64,000 nucleotides of DNA from Pseudacidovorax sp. NFM-22 (GTDB lineage: Bacteria; Pseudomonadota; Gammaproteobacteria; Burkholderiales; Burkholderiaceae_C): NCBI RefSeq assembly GCF_021401245.1, contig NZ_JACBFY010000004.1, positions 186,001 through 250,000 on the forward strand, read 5' to 3'. Below, piece after piece: positions 1-9,984 of the stretch. A program made the translations under genes and the position numbers. The notes beneath the pieces were generated by a model. It was not told the origin of the DNA. It ran no database searches and was given only the letters and a program-made list of their open reading frames with translations. The stretch's first letter is position 1. The number at the start of each line of letters is the position of its first letter.

Positions 1-759
<759 letters not shown>

Positions 760-882
760 GCATCCGCCGGGCTTCGTGCCGCCACCTTGGGCGCCCGTGC
801 AGGGCGCGCGCAAGGCGGCGCGCCGGAGCCGGTGGCCGCGGCGCCTCGCACGGGGCGGCCCGGCCTGCTCCTGTTTGCTCCC

Positions 883-1656
883 ATGCGCGCTGACCAGCTG
901 CTCGTCGAACGCGGCCTGGCCGCTTCACGCTCGCAGGCGGCGCGCCTGATCGCGGGCGGCCTGCGCTGGCGCCTGCATGCCGGCCAGCCCTGGCGTTCGG
1001 CCGCCAAGAACGGCGACGAGGTGCCGCCCACCGCCGAGCTCGAACTGGCGGACGCGGCCGAGGCCCGCTACGTCTCGCGCGGTGGCCTCAAGCTCGAAGG
1101 CGCGCTCGATGCGGCGGGGCTCGATGTCGCCGGCCTGCGCTGCCTGGACGTGGGCCAGTCCACCGGCGGCTTCACCGATTGCCTGCTGCAGCGCGGCGCC
1201 GCCGCCGTGGTGGGCGTGGACGTCGGCCATGGGCAGTTGCATGAACGGCTGCGGGCCGATGCGCGCGTGCAGGCGCTGGAGAAGGTCAACGCGCGCCATC
1301 TGCAGCCGGCGCAGTTCGCGCCGGTGGGCGGCGCGGATTTCGGCCTCGTCGTCGGCGACCTGTCCTTCATCTCGCTCACGCTGGTGCTGCCGGCGCTGGT
1401 CCCGCTGATGGCGCCGACGGGGCGCCTGCTGATGCTGGTCAAGCCGCAGTTCGAGCTGCAGCCGGCGCAGATCGGCAAGGGCGGCATCGTCCGCGATCCG
1501 GCGCTGTACGCCGAGGTCGAGGCCCGGCTGCGGCAGGGCTGCGCCGATGCCGGCCTGCGGCTGCTCCAATGGCTGGACAGCCCCATTGCCGGTGGCGATG
1601 GCAACCGCGAGTTCTTCATCCACGCGGCGCCTTCGGCGGCCGTGCACGACAACTAA
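883..1656 (+). CDS. tlyA: TlyA-family rRNA methyltransferase (S4 domain plus FtsJ-like domain)
   Basis: Putative SAM-dependent 2'-O-methyltransferase acting on rRNA. The 257-residue product has an S4 RNA-binding domain at residues 1-60 (RADQLLVERGLAASRSQA), RGGLKLE at 67-73, the SAM-binding loop LDVGQSTGGFTD at 88-99, DLSFISL at 159-165 and VKPQFE at 186-191. These provide the Lys-Asp-Lys residues expected of the TlyA catalytic set. ATG 883 is chosen because the S4 domain starts there; the upstream in-frame extension to 787 is Ala/Gly/Arg-rich and unlike the family. In TlyA families with haemolysin annotations the methyltransferase activity is the better supported one. It lies between ahcY and metF and shares their methyl-transfer theme. 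Confidence 0.9.
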   Translation: MRADQLLVERGLAASRSQAARLIAGGLRWRLHAGQPWRSAAKNGDEVPPTAELELADAAEARYVSRGGLKLEGALDAAGLDVAGLRCLDVGQSTGGFTDCLLQRGAAAVVGVDVGHGQLHERLRADARVQALEKVNARHLQPAQFAPVGGADFGLVVGDLSFISLTLVLPALVPLMAPTGRLLMLVKPQFELQPAQIGKGGIVRDPALYAEVEARLRQGCADAGLRLLQWLDSPIAGGDGNREFFIHAAPSAAVHDN

Positions 1657-1676
1657 CGACAAGAAAAGGGTTCCCC

Positions 1677-2510
1677 ATGGCGCTGCCGATCAGTTTCGAG
1701 TTCTTCCCGCCCAAGACGCCCGAAGGCGCGGTCAAGCTGCGGGCCGTGCGGGCGCAGCTGCGTGCCCGCGCGCCGCAGTTCTGCTCGGTGACCTATGGCG
1801 CGGGCGGCTCCACCCAGGCGGGCACCTTCGCCACGGTGAAGGAGATCCTGGAAGAAGGCACCGATGCCGCCTCGCACTTCTCGTGCATCGGCGCCACGCG
1901 CGAGACGGTGCGCGATCAACTGCATCAGCTCAAGGCCATGGGCGTGCGTCGCCTCGTGGCGCTGCGCGGCGACCTGCCCAGCGGCTACGGCATCGGCGGC
2001 GAATTCCAGTACGCGAGCGACCTGGTCGCCTTCATCCGTGCCGAGACCGGGCGCGACTTCCACCTGGAAGTGGCCTGCTATCCCGAGGTGCATCCGCAGG
2101 CGCGCACGCCCCAGGCCGACATGCAGGCCTTCGCGACCAAGGTGCGTGCGGGCGCCGATTCGGCCATCACGCAGTACTTCTTCACGCCCGAGGCCTACTT
2201 CCGCTTCGTCGACGAGGCGCGCGCGGCCGGTGCCGACGTGCCGATCGTGCCGGGCATCATGCCCATCACCAGTTCCACGCAGCTGATGCGCTTCTCGGAT
2301 GCCTGCGGCGCCGAGATCCCGCGCTGGGTGCGGCTGCGGCTGCAGTCCTTCGGCGACGACACGGCCTCGATCAAGGCCTTCGGCCTCGACGTGGTCGCGG
2401 CCCTGTGCGAGCGGCTGGTGGCGGCCGGCGCACCGGCGCTGCACTTCTACACCATGAACCAGGCCGCGCCCACCCTGGCGCTGCTGGACCGGCTGGGCCT
2501 GGGCGAATGA
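1677..2510 (+). CDS. metF: 5,10-methylenetetrahydrofolate reductase
   Basis: Flavoprotein that reduces methylene-THF to methyl-THF, the methyl donor for methionine synthesis. The 277-residue length is that of bacterial MetF without the eukaryotic regulatory domain. The N-terminal FEFFPPKTPEG (7-17) and SVTYGAGGS (37-45) are family signatures of the TIM barrel. ATG 1677 follows AAGAAAAGGG, a good ribosome binding site; the upstream in-frame extension overlaps tlyA and lacks family similarity. Its stop overlaps the start of the next gene (ATGA), so rlpA is translationally coupled although functionally unrelated. Confidence 0.97.
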   Translation: MALPISFEFFPPKTPEGAVKLRAVRAQLRARAPQFCSVTYGAGGSTQAGTFATVKEILEEGTDAASHFSCIGATRETVRDQLHQLKAMGVRRLVALRGDLPSGYGIGGEFQYASDLVAFIRAETGRDFHLEVACYPEVHPQARTPQADMQAFATKVRAGADSAITQYFFTPEAYFRFVDEARAAGADVPIVPGIMPITSSTQLMRFSDACGAEIPRWVRLRLQSFGDDTASIKAFGLDVVAALCERLVAAGAPALHFYTMNQAAPTLALLDRLGLGE

Positions 2511-3184
2511 GCGTCTGGGCAACGGCGCGGGCCGCATGTGCGGCACTCGCGACGCTGCTGGCCGTGGCCTGTGCGCCGCTGCCGACGACGCCGGAGGCCG
2601 GGGCGGGTGGCACGGCGCCGCCCGAGACCGCCGCCGTCCGCCCGAAGCTTCGGCCATTGGAACGGCAACCGCCGGCCGCCGCCGAGGCGCCGCGTTCGCG
2701 CGTGGTCCAGATCTTTCCCGACCTGGGCGAGACGCCGGACGGTCCGCCCGACGACCTGCAGGTCGAGGAATTCGAGCGGGGCGGGGGCTCCTGGTATGGC
2801 GTGCAGTTCCACCGCCGGCGCACCGCCAGCGGCGAGCTGTTCGACATGACCAGCTTCACCGCCGCCCACAAGACGCTGCCTTTCGGCACCAAGGTGTGCG
2901 TGCGCAGCCTGGTCAATGGGCGGGAGGTGCTGGTCTACATCAACGATCGCGGGCCTTTCACGCCGGGCCGCATCATCGACCTGAGCCAGGCGGCGGCCGA
3001 GCAGATCCAGCTGACCACCATCGGCTTCAAGCAGGTGTCGCTGACGGTGATCCCGGAGGAGGGCGGTCGTTGCGCGGGCGAGCGCGTCGAAGGCGGCCTA
3101 GCGCCCATCAACGTGGCGGCGGCGCCGCGTCCCGCGCCGGCGCGCCGTCCGCCAGCGCGCGTGGCCAACAAGCGCCGGCGCTGA
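2507..3184 (+). CDS. rlpA: RlpA-like septal ring lipoprotein, putative lytic transglycosylase
   Basis: Probable outer-membrane lipoprotein of 225 residues. The N-terminus is a lipoprotein signal ending at LLAVAC (Cys22), followed by a Pro/Ala/Arg-rich linker to about residue 95. The double-psi beta-barrel domain carries GSWYG, ASGELFDM, LPFGTKVCV, YINDRGPF (with the Asp used by RlpA transglycosylases) and RIIDLS. RlpA of Pseudomonas cleaves denuded glycan strands at septa; there is no SPOR domain here, so septal targeting must be different or absent. The C-terminus is short and basic. The start ATG overlaps the metF stop. Confidence 0.85.
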   Translation: MSVWATARAACAALATLLAVACAPLPTTPEAGAGGTAPPETAAVRPKLRPLERQPPAAAEAPRSRVVQIFPDLGETPDGPPDDLQVEEFERGGGSWYGVQFHRRRTASGELFDMTSFTAAHKTLPFGTKVCVRSLVNGREVLVYINDRGPFTPGRIIDLSQAAAEQIQLTTIGFKQVSLTVIPEEGGRCAGERVEGGLAPINVAAAPRPAPARRPPARVANKRRR

Positions 3185-3232
3185 GGGGGCGGCCGGCCGT
3201 GGCGGGGAAGCCCGCCCTGCCGCAGCGGTGGG

Positions 3233-4132
3233 TCAGCCGCCGTGCTCCAGCGTGAAGGCGGCGTTGGCGTCCTGCGCCAGCACCTGCGCCATGCGGGCCA
3301 GGCTGGGCCGCAGCCGCGCGGCCAGGGTGTGCGGCGGATTGATGATGAACATGCCGCTGGCGGGCAGTCCGGGCCGGCGGCTGGTCTCGCCCGGCAGCGC
3401 GACGGCCATGCGGCTGGACTTGACCGTGAGGCTGGCATTGAGCCACGGCTTGCCGGCCTTGGTCGCCAACGTCTTGAGCCGGCGCGGCAGCTCGTGCGCC
3501 TCCGGCCGGGGAATGATCGGATACCAGACCGCATAGACGCCTGTGGCGAAGCGCTTGAGCGCCTCGCCCACGTAGGCGGCGGTGCGGCTGTAGTCGGTCT
3601 TCATCTCGTAGCTCGGATCGGTGAGCACGAGTGCGCGGCGCGAGGGCGGCGGCAGGAACTTGGTGGCGCTGCCGAAGCCGTCTTCGCGCAGCACGGCGAT
3701 GCGCCGGCCGGCGTCGAGCTGTGCCACGTTGCCGTCGAGGGTCTTGGCGTCCGTGGGATGCAGCTCGTAGAGCTTGAGGCGGTCCTGCTCGCGCAGCAGC
3801 TGATGGGCGACGAAGGGCGAGCCCGGGTACACGCGCAGCGCCTCGCCGCGGTTGAACTCGCGCACCAGTGCCAGGTAGCGACCGAGCGCATCGGGCAGGG
3901 GGGTGTCGGACGCGGCGGCCGCCTCGGCCAGTCGCAGCACGCCCTCGGCGGCCTCGCCGCTCTTGCCGGCATAGTCTCCGTCCAGGCGATAGAGGCCGGC
4001 ACCAGCATGGGTGTCGACCATCGTGAGGGCGGTTTCCTTCTCGAGCAGGTAGTCGAGCACGGCGATCAGCACCGTGTGTTTGAGCACGTCGGCGTGGTTG
4101 CCGGCGTGGAAGGCATGGCGGTAGCTGAACAT
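3233..4132 (-). CDS. rlmJ: 23S rRNA (adenine(2030)-N6)-methyltransferase
   Basis: SAM-dependent N6-adenine methyltransferase modifying A2030 of 23S rRNA. The 299-residue product starts with [16 protein letters not shown] (4-19), the hallmark of RlmJ, has DTHAGAGLY (40-48) as SAM-binding loop and TDPSYE (171-176), a variant of the (D/N)PPY catalytic motif. Length is slightly above the E. coli protein (about 280). It is convergent with rlpA and divergent from rplM; its 5' end shares an intergenic region of about 190 bases with the ribosomal protein promoter. Confidence 0.93.
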   Translation of the reverse strand: MFSYRHAFHAGNHADVLKHTVLIAVLDYLLEKETALTMVDTHAGAGLYRLDGDYAGKSGEAAEGVLRLAEAAAASDTPLPDALGRYLALVREFNRGEALRVYPGSPFVAHQLLREQDRLKLYELHPTDAKTLDGNVAQLDAGRRIAVLREDGFGSATKFLPPPSRRALVLTDPSYEMKTDYSRTAAYVGEALKRFATGVYAVWYPIIPRPEAHELPRRLKTLATKAGKPWLNASLTVKSSRMAVALPGETSRRPGLPASGMFIINPPHTLAARLRPSLARMAQVLAQDANAAFTLEHGG

Positions 4133-4162
4133 GGAGCAATGCTAACCGCGGCAGCCTCCAGG

Positions 4163-4192
4163 TGGCGTCAATCTGAAGCCTGTGCATATAAT
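4163..4192 (+). promoter_or_regulatory. Putative promoter of rplM-rpsI
   Basis: A perfect TATAAT stands at 4187-4192 in an otherwise GC-rich gap. A weak -35 (TGGCGT, 4163-4168) lies 18 bases upstream. A leader of about 120 bases then precedes rplM, long enough for a translational control structure; L13 mRNA leaders are autoregulated in E. coli, but no specific fold was worked out here. Confidence 0.65.
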
Positions 4193-4318
4193 GGAAGGCT
4201 TCGCAGCGTTTTACCGAGCCCCGCGGCGAAGCTCGACACCCGCCTAAGAGCTTTCCTTCAGAGAAAGACCGACCGCGGAAAAGGGCTCCTCCAAACCTCC
4301 TGTTCTCAAGGAAATCTC

Positions 4319-4747
4319 ATGTCTACGTTCAGCGCCAAGCCCGCTGACGTGAAGCACGAGTGGTTTGTGATTGACGCAACCGATAAGGTTCTCGGACGGG
4401 TCGCCAGCGAAGTGGCCCTCCGTCTGCGCGGCAAGCACAAAGCCATCTACACGCCTCACGTCGACACCGGTGACTTCATCGTCATCGTCAACGCGTCCAA
4501 GCTCAAGGTCACCGGCACCAAGAGCATCGACAAGGTCTACTACCGTCACTCCGGCTTCCCGGGTGGCATCACCGCCACCAACTTCCGCGACATGCAGGCC
4601 AAGCACCCCGGCCGCGCGCTCGAGAAGGCCGTCAAGGGCATGCTGCCCAAGGGTCCTCTGGGCTACGCCATGATCAAGAAGCTGAAGGTCTACGGCGGCG
4701 CTGAGCATCCGCACAGCGCCCAGCAGCCGCAGCCGCTGGAAATCTGA
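4319..4747 (+). CDS. rplM: 50S ribosomal protein L13
   Basis: Primary assembly protein of the large subunit, 142 residues, the usual family length. Visible are [16 protein letters not shown] (15-30), [13 protein letters not shown] and the C-terminal [17 protein letters not shown] typical of L13. A ribosome binding site (AAGGAAA, 4308-4314) precedes ATG 4319; the longer in-frame extension upstream is an antisense shadow of rlmJ. Co-transcribed with rpsI 11 bases downstream, the conserved L13-S9 pair. Confidence 0.98.
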   Translation: MSTFSAKPADVKHEWFVIDATDKVLGRVASEVALRLRGKHKAIYTPHVDTGDFIVIVNASKLKVTGTKSIDKVYYRHSGFPGGITATNFRDMQAKHPGRALEKAVKGMLPKGPLGYAMIKKLKVYGGAEHPHSAQQPQPLEI

Positions 4748-4758
4748 GGAGTCCCGAG

Positions 4759-5151
4759 ATGATTGGTGATTGGAACAACGGCACCGGCCGTCGCAAGTCC
4801 AGCGTCGCCCGCGTGTTCCTCAAGAAGGGCAGCGGCAAGATCACGGTGAATGGCAAGCCGATCGAGCAGTTCTTCGGCCGCCAGACCTCGATCATGATCG
4901 CGAAGCAACCGCTCGCGCTGACCGAGAACCTGGAAGCCTTCGACATCCAGGTGAACGTGCACGGCGGCGGTGAGTCCGGCCAGGCCGGCGCCACCCGCCA
5001 CGGCATCACCCGTGCGCTGATCGACTACGACGCGACCCTCAAGCCGGTGCTGAGCCAGGCTGGCTTCGTCACCCGCGACGCGCGTGAAGTCGAGCGTAAG
5101 AAGGTCGGTCTGCACTCTGCACGCCGCCGCAAGCAGTTCTCGAAGCGCTGA
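4759..5151 (+). CDS. rpsI: 30S ribosomal protein S9
   Basis: Small-subunit protein whose C-terminal tail reaches the P-site tRNA. The 130 residues contain [13 protein letters not shown] near the N-terminus, [14 protein letters not shown], and the strongly basic C-terminal tail RRRKQFSKR ending in KR, as required for tRNA contact. TGAGGAG provides the ribosome binding site. It is the last gene of the rplM transcript, followed by a strong terminator. Confidence 0.98.
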   Translation: MIGDWNNGTGRRKSSVARVFLKKGSGKITVNGKPIEQFFGRQTSIMIAKQPLALTENLEAFDIQVNVHGGGESGQAGATRHGITRALIDYDATLKPVLSQAGFVTRDAREVERKKVGLHSARRRKQFSKR

Positions 5152-5170
5152 GCGTTTCGCATCTGCCAGA

Positions 5171-5198
5171 GAAAAACCGCCCTCGGGGCGGTTTTTCT
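5171..5198 (+). terminator. Rho-independent terminator of rplM-rpsI
   Basis: AAAAACCGCCC / TCG / GGGCGGTTTTT forms an 11-base-pair stem with a T-rich tail just after rpsI. The A-run on the other flank makes it potentially bidirectional. Confidence 0.92.
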
Positions 5199-5264
5199 TT
5201 GCCTGCGTTAGCATTCCTTCCCTTGGTCGCGCCCGCCGGGTTCGGCCCTCCACGGAGATACCCC

Positions 5265-5639
5265 ATGACCGCAGTTGCCGAAACCACCGCGCCCGCCGTG
5301 CAGGCGATGCCCGAGCCGATCGTGTTCACCGATTCCGCCGCCGCCAAGGTGGCCGACCTGATCGCCGAGGAAGGCAATCCCGACCTGAAGCTGCGTGTGT
5401 TCGTCCAGGGCGGCGGCTGCTCCGGCTTCCAGTACGGCTTCACCTTCGACGAGGTGACCAACGAGGACGACACGACGATGACCAAGAACGGCGTGTCGCT
5501 GCTCATCGATGCCATGAGCTACCAGTACCTGGTCGGCGCCGAGATCGACTACAAGGAAGATCTGCAGGGCGCCCAGTTCGTGATCAAGAACCCCAACGCG
5601 ACCACCACCTGCGGCTGCGGTTCGAGCTTCTCGGTCTGA
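5265..5639 (+). CDS. erpA: Iron-sulfur cluster insertion protein ErpA (A-type carrier)
   Basis: A-type carrier that delivers Fe-S clusters to apoproteins. The 124-residue protein has the three conserved cysteines of the family: Cys52 in [11 protein letters not shown] and Cys116/Cys118 in the C-terminal CGCGSSF. ATG 5265 follows CACGGAGATA, a good ribosome binding site. It is flanked by terminators on both sides (5171-5198 and 5680-5705), so it is a single-gene unit. The gene order rplM-rpsI-erpA is typical of betaproteobacteria. Confidence 0.95.
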   Translation: MTAVAETTAPAVQAMPEPIVFTDSAAAKVADLIAEEGNPDLKLRVFVQGGGCSGFQYGFTFDEVTNEDDTTMTKNGVSLLIDAMSYQYLVGAEIDYKEDLQGAQFVIKNPNATTTCGCGSSFSV

Positions 5640-5679
5640 TCCGCCGCACCGTGCGACAACAACATCTGTCGCCGCCATG

Positions 5680-5705
5680 AAAGCCGCCTTCGGGCGGCTT
5701 TTTGT
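5680..5705 (+). terminator. Rho-independent terminator of erpA
   Basis: AAAGCCGCC, TTCG tetraloop and GGCGGCTTT are followed by a short T-run. The stem is 9 base pairs. Confidence 0.92.
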
Positions 5706-5729
5706 TTCCCTTTGCGCCCGAGCCCGCCC

Positions 5730-7157
5730 TTGACCGCCTCCCGACCCGAAGCCGCCCCTGCGGCCACCGACACCTCGCAACGCATCCTGCTGTGGCTGGT
5801 GGCCATCGGCTTCTTCATGCAGACGCTGGATGCCACCATCATCAACACGGCGCTGCCGTCGATGGCGCGTGCGCTGGGCGAAAGTCCGCTACGCATGCAG
5901 TCCGTGGTCGTGTCCTATTCGCTGACCATGGCCTTGCTGATTCCGGCCTCGGGCTGGCTGGCCGATCGCTTCGGCACGCGGCGGATGTTCATGGTGGCCA
6001 TCGCCCTGTTCACGCTCGGCTCGCTGGCCTGTGCGGCATCGCGGCACCTGGGCGAGCTGGTGGCGGCGCGGGTGCTGCAGGGCCTGGGCGGTGCGCTGCT
6101 CCTGCCGGTGGGGCGGTTGACGGTGCTGCGCACCTTTCCCCGCGCCCAGTTCCTGCAGGCCATGAGTTTCGTGGCGATTCCCGGCCTGATCGGGCCGCTG
6201 CTCGGTCCGACGTTGGGTGGCTGGCTGGTCGAGTACGCCTCGTGGCACTGGGTCTTCCTGATCAACCTGCCGGTGGGTCTGCTCGGTCTGGCCGCCACCC
6301 AGCGCTTCATGCCCGACGTGCGGGCCGATGCACCCGGGCGCTTCGATCTGCTGGGCTACGTGCTGCTGGCTTTCGGCATGGCCACCTTGTCGCTGGCCAT
6401 CGAAGGTGCCACGGGCATGGGGCACGCGGGCGCCCTGGTGATGGCGGTGTTCGGCTTCTCCGCGGTGGTGGCCTATTGGTTGCATGCGGTCCGGCATCCG
6501 GCCCCGCTGTTTTCGACCCACCTCTTCCAGGTGCGGACCCTCTCGGTCGGGTTGCTGGGCAACCTGTTCTGCCGGTTGGGCAGCGGCGCCATGCCCTTCC
6601 TGATTCCGCTGTCGCTGCAGGTGTCGCTGGACTATTCGCCCATGCAGGCCGGCATGATGATGCTGCCGACGGCCCTCGCCGGCATGGGCATGAAGCGGGT
6701 GGCCGCGCAACTGATCCTGCGCTTCGGCTACCGCAACCTGCTGACGGCCAACACCTGCATCATCGGGCTGCTCATGACCAGCTTTGCGCTGGCGTCGCCG
6801 GGGGAGCCGCTGTGGCTGCGGCTGCTGCAGTTCGCCCTGTTCGGCGCTTTCAATTCGCTGCAGTTCACCGCCATGAACACGCTCACGCTCAAGGACCTGG
6901 ACGGTGCCAGCGCCAGCAGCGGCAACAGCCTGTTCTCGATGGTGCAGATGCTGGCGATGAGCCTGGGTGTGGCCATGGCCGGCGCGGTGCTGTCGGGCTT
7001 CAGCGGCACCTTCGGCGACCATGCCCTGCCGGCCTTCCAGGCCACCTTCGTGACGGTGGGGCTGGTGACCGTGGCCTCGGCCTTCATCTTCTGGCAGGTG
7101 CCGCCCGAGGCGCGCTCGCCCCAACTCGAAGAGCCCGACGCAGCCGGCCGCCATTGA
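5730..7157 (+). CDS. MFS drug exporter, DHA2 (EmrB/QacA) family
   Basis: Probable inner-membrane proton-coupled exporter with about 14 predicted membrane spans over about 475 residues. Visible are the family D1-type motif DATIINTALPSMA in the first span and LADRFGTRRMFM (motif A, loop 2-3), plus GPLLGPTLGGWL (motif C of antiporters). The start is uncertain: TTG 5730 (giving MTASRPEAAP) or TTG 5712, both close behind the erpA terminator and without a strong ribosome binding site. The substrate cannot be inferred. The nearest characterised relatives would be HsrA/MdtD-like proteins. Confidence 0.88.
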   Translation: MTASRPEAAPAATDTSQRILLWLVAIGFFMQTLDATIINTALPSMARALGESPLRMQSVVVSYSLTMALLIPASGWLADRFGTRRMFMVAIALFTLGSLACAASRHLGELVAARVLQGLGGALLLPVGRLTVLRTFPRAQFLQAMSFVAIPGLIGPLLGPTLGGWLVEYASWHWVFLINLPVGLLGLAATQRFMPDVRADAPGRFDLLGYVLLAFGMATLSLAIEGATGMGHAGALVMAVFGFSAVVAYWLHAVRHPAPLFSTHLFQVRTLSVGLLGNLFCRLGSGAMPFLIPLSLQVSLDYSPMQAGMMMLPTALAGMGMKRVAAQLILRFGYRNLLTANTCIIGLLMTSFALASPGEPLWLRLLQFALFGAFNSLQFTAMNTLTLKDLDGASASSGNSLFSMVQMLAMSLGVAMAGAVLSGFSGTFGDHALPAFQATFVTVGLVTVASAFIFWQVPPEARSPQLEEPDAAGRH

Positions 7158-7177
7158 GGCCGGGCGGCCGCCCGGCC
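7158..7177. repeat. Perfect 20-base GC palindrome at the end of the MFS gene
   Basis: GGCCGGGCGGCCGCCCGGCC is its own reverse complement and begins directly after the stop codon. It has no T-run. It may act as a transcript end or simply be a GC-rich hairpin between two convergent genes. Confidence 0.6.
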
Positions 7178-7244
7178 GCTGCGATCAATGGTCGGCGCTT
7201 TCCGGGGGCTGGCCCTCGTCGGGTCGACGCGGCCGCGCCGGCAG

Positions 7245-8360
7245 TCAGGCCGGGTAGAGCGCGCCGAGCACTCGCAGGCCGCGGGCGCCCGTGACCGTCG
7301 GCAGATTGCCGGGCTCGCCGGCCAAGAGCCGCTGCGCCAGCCAGGCGAAGGCCGTGGCCTCGACCTGCTGGGCCGGCAGGCCGTGCGCGGCGGAGTTGTC
7401 GACGGCAACCCCGGGCAGGTGCAGCGCGAGGCGGCGCATCAGGTCTTCATTGGCGGCGCCGCCGCCGCAGACGATCAGCCGCCGGACGTCCGGCGCATGC
7501 AGGCGCAGCGCGTCGGCGCAACTGCGGGCCGTCAGCTCCGCCAGGGTGGCCTGCACATCGCGCGGATCCGCGGCCAGGTCGTCGGCGTGCAGGTGCTGCG
7601 CGAGCCATTGCGGATGGAACAGGTCGCGCCCCGTGCTCTTGGGGATGGGGTGGGCGAAGTAGGGCTCGGCCAGCAGGCGCTGGAGCAGCGCGGGGCGGAC
7701 CGTCCCCGACGCGGCCCAGGCACCTGCGGCATCGAAGGCAGTACCGCGATGCAATTGGCACCAGTGGTCGAGCAGGGCGTTGGCCGGGCCGCAGTCGAAG
7801 CCACGCACGGGCCCGTCGTCGCCCGGCAGCAGGCTCAGATTGGCAATGCCGCCCAGGTTGAGTGCCGCACGGACCTCCCCGGGGCAACCGAACAGCGCGG
7901 CATGGAAGGCCGGCACCAGCGGGGCGCCCTGGCCGCCCGCTGCGACGTCGCGCGAGCGGAAGTCGCAGGCCACGGGCAGGCCCGTCAGTTCGGCCAGCAG
8001 GGCCGGATTGTTCAGCTGCAACGTGTAGCCCGTGCCGTCGAAGGCGCCCGGCCGGTGGCGCACCGTCTGGCCATGGGCGCCCACAGCGCGGACCGAGCCT
8101 GCGGCCAGGCCGGTCCGATCGAGCAGTTGCCGCACCACCGCAGCGTAGTGGCGCGCCAGCCCGTTGGCGGCGAGCGCGGCGCGGTGCAGCTCGTCCACGC
8201 CCTGCGGCTGGTTCAGCGCCAGCAGTTCGGCGCGCAGGGCGGCGTCGAAGTCGACGCTCGCATGGGCATGCACCGTCACGCCGCCGTCGAAGGCGGCGAT
8301 CACGCCGTCCACGCCGTCGAGGGAAGTGCCGGACATCAGGCCGATGAAAAGCGCCGTCAT
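7245..8360 (-). CDS. anmK: Anhydro-N-acetylmuramic acid kinase
   Basis: Phosphorylates 1,6-anhydro-MurNAc from murein turnover to MurNAc-6-phosphate. The 371-residue product has [12 protein letters not shown] (7-18), the ATP/sugar-binding start of Anm[19 protein letters not shown] and [11 protein letters not shown] 8360 is chosen because the family starts there; the in-frame extension to 8579 runs through the upstream terminator. It lies downstream of an M23 murein endopeptidase on the same strand, and the two share a peptidoglycan theme, although a terminator separates them. Confidence 0.96.
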   Translation of the reverse strand: MTALFIGLMSGTSLDGVDGVIAAFDGGVTVHAHASVDFDAALRAELLALNQPQGVDELHRAALAANGLARHYAAVVRQLLDRTGLAAGSVRAVGAHGQTVRHRPGAFDGTGYTLQLNNPALLAELTGLPVACDFRSRDVAAGGQGAPLVPAFHAALFGCPGEVRAALNLGGIANLSLLPGDDGPVRGFDCGPANALLDHWCQLHRGTAFDAAGAWAASGTVRPALLQRLLAEPYFAHPIPKSTGRDLFHPQWLAQHLHADDLAADPRDVQATLAELTARSCADALRLHAPDVRRLIVCGGGAANEDLMRRLALHLPGVAVDNSAAHGLPAQQVEATAFAWLAQRLLAGEPGNLPTVTGARGLRVLGALYPA

Positions 8361-8382
8361 GCGGGGTTCTCGAATGTCGCCA

Positions 8383-8410
8383 AGAAAAAAAGCGCCGGAG
8401 GGCCGGCGCT
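8383..8410 (-). terminator. Rho-independent terminator of the M23 peptidase gene
   Basis: On the minus strand AGCGCCGG-CCCT-CCGGCGCT is followed by seven T residues. It lies between the M23 peptidase stop and the anmK start, so anmK needs its own promoter or read-through. Confidence 0.9.
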
Positions 8411-8466
8411 GCTTGGAGGGGAAATGGGGCCCGGCCGCCGGTTCGGGGCAGGCCGCCGTGCCGTCG

Positions 8467-9828
8467 TCAGTCCGCGCGGGCCTGCAGCACCGCGCTGGCG
8501 GCGGCGAGTTCGGTGCGCGCCGCACCCATGGCCTTGGCGAAGGCCGCGCGGGCGGAGGCGGGAATCGGCGTGCCGCCATCCTGCTCGGCCAGCATGCGCT
8601 GCGGATCGAAGTACTGGCCGTCGATGCGGAACTCGAAATGCAGGTGCGGGCCCGTGGCCCAGCCGGTGGAGCCCACCGCGCCCACGCGCTGCCCCTGGCT
8701 CACCGACTGCCCCGCCTTGACGTCGATGCGGCTGAGGTGCGCGTAGGCCGTCTGTTGGCGGTTCCGGTGGTTGATGATGACGATGTTGCCGTAGCCGTTC
8801 TGCCAGCCGGCGAAATCGACCGTGCCGTCGCCCACCGTGCGCACCGGCGTGCCGGGCGGTGCGGCGAAATCGGTGCCGGTGTGCTGCCGCCAGCTGTTGA
8901 GGATGGGGTGCAGCCGCATCGCGAAACCGCTGGACACGCGGGTGAACTCGACCGGCGACGCCAGGTACGCGCGGCGCAGGCTTTCACCGTCGAAGCGGTA
9001 GTAGCCGCCCTTCTGGCCGGCCGGCTCGAACCACATGGCCTGGTGCACCTTGCCGCCGGTCTCGAATTCGGCGGCCAGGACGCGGCCGGTGCGCATGGCC
9101 TGGCCATCGGCTTCCAGGCTTTCGTACTGCACGGCGAAACGATCGCCCTTGCGCAACTGGCGGAAGTCCACGTCGCCCGAGAAGATGTCCGCCAACTGGC
9201 TGGCCACGGCGTCGGGGATGCCTGCGGCGTCGGTGGCGGCGAAGAGCGAACTCTGGATGGTGCCGCCGGCCACGCGCTGGTTGACGTCCAGCGTCTCGGC
9301 CTCGCTGCGCACGGCGAAGCTGGCGCCGTCCGGCTGCATCGTGATGCGGCGGAAACCACCCGCGTTGTCGGGCACCCAGCGAGCCGACAGGCGGTGCAGG
9401 CGGCCGTCCTGGCCGATCTCGGCGGAGACGGTGCGGCCCACGCGGCTGAGCATGGCGGCGCGCGCCTCGCTGTTACCGCGCACGAAAGCGGCGGCCGCCG
9501 GATCGTTCACGCCGAGGCGGCCGAGCAGGGCGTCCGCCGTGTCGCTGGCGCGGGTGGATTCGGTGCGGAAGAGGGTGAAGCTGTAGCCGTCGAGGGCCTG
9601 GCTCTGGCTTTCGACAGAGACAGGGGTGACGGTTTCGAGGACTTGGCGGATCGGCAGATCCGCGGCATCGGGGCCCAGTGAGGCGACGGCGAAGGCGCCG
9701 CCGCCGGCGGTCATCAGCATCGCGGCGACGGCGGCGGTGAGATGGCGGGGATGGGTCCGGATGACCAGGGCCACGCGAGACGCAAACGCTTCCTCGGCGG
9801 CCAGAATGCCGTTGATCAGTTTCGACAA
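8467..9828 (-). CDS. M23-family murein endopeptidase (MepM-like), membrane anchored
   Basis: Probable periplasmic D,D-endopeptidase or activator. One N-terminal membrane span (about residues 30-52), an OapA-like/helical region, then a LytM domain in the last 130 residues with HTGTDFAAP (zinc ligands His and Asp), YAHLSRI and HLHFEFR (second zinc His pair). The domain appears catalytically complete. Start: TTG 9828 (MSKLINGIL) fits the family best, about 453 residues; no ATG fits because the frame to 10011 would run into tyrS. Divergent from tyrS. Confidence 0.85.
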   Translation of the reverse strand: MSKLINGILAAEEAFASRVALVIRTHPRHLTAAVAAMLMTAGGGAFAVASLGPDAADLPIRQVLETVTPVSVESQSQALDGYSFTLFRTESTRASDTADALLGRLGVNDPAAAAFVRGNSEARAAMLSRVGRTVSAEIGQDGRLHRLSARWVPDNAGGFRRITMQPDGASFAVRSEAETLDVNQRVAGGTIQSSLFAATDAAGIPDAVASQLADIFSGDVDFRQLRKGDRFAVQYESLEADGQAMRTGRVLAAEFETGGKVHQAMWFEPAGQKGGYYRFDGESLRRAYLASPVEFTRVSSGFAMRLHPILNSWRQHTGTDFAAPPGTPVRTVGDGTVDFAGWQNGYGNIVIINHRNRQQTAYAHLSRIDVKAGQSVSQGQRVGAVGSTGWATGPHLHFEFRIDGQYFDPQRMLAEQDGGTPIPASARAAFAKAMGAARTELAAASAVLQARAD

Positions 9829-9917
9829 CGTAGGAATCCAGGGCTCGGGTTCGGCGGCCGCCCTGCAGCGCTGTAGGTGAGCGCTGATGCCAGGGCGGGG
9901 CGAAAAGAGGCGCTGCG

Positions 9918-9923
9918 TAGAAT
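9918..9923 (+). promoter_or_regulatory. Putative -10 element of tyrS
   Basis: TAGAAT about 60 bases before the tyrS ATG, in the divergent gap with the M23 peptidase gene. No convincing -35 is seen. Confidence 0.4.
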
Positions 9924-9984
9924 GCACAGCGCAAAACCCGGCGGAGTATAGCGGCGTGTGTTGTTTCCGCCCCTCAAAATCGCA

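Noticed and set aside
883-1662. Many long open frames opposite or out of phase with known genes (for example the 245-codon minus frame at 925-1662)
   Set aside because: They are shadows produced by high G+C, rich in Arg, Ala, Pro and His, with no family motif.
4193-4318. A riboswitch in the rplM leader
   Set aside because: No recognised fold was found; only a possible L13 autoregulatory leader can be suggested.
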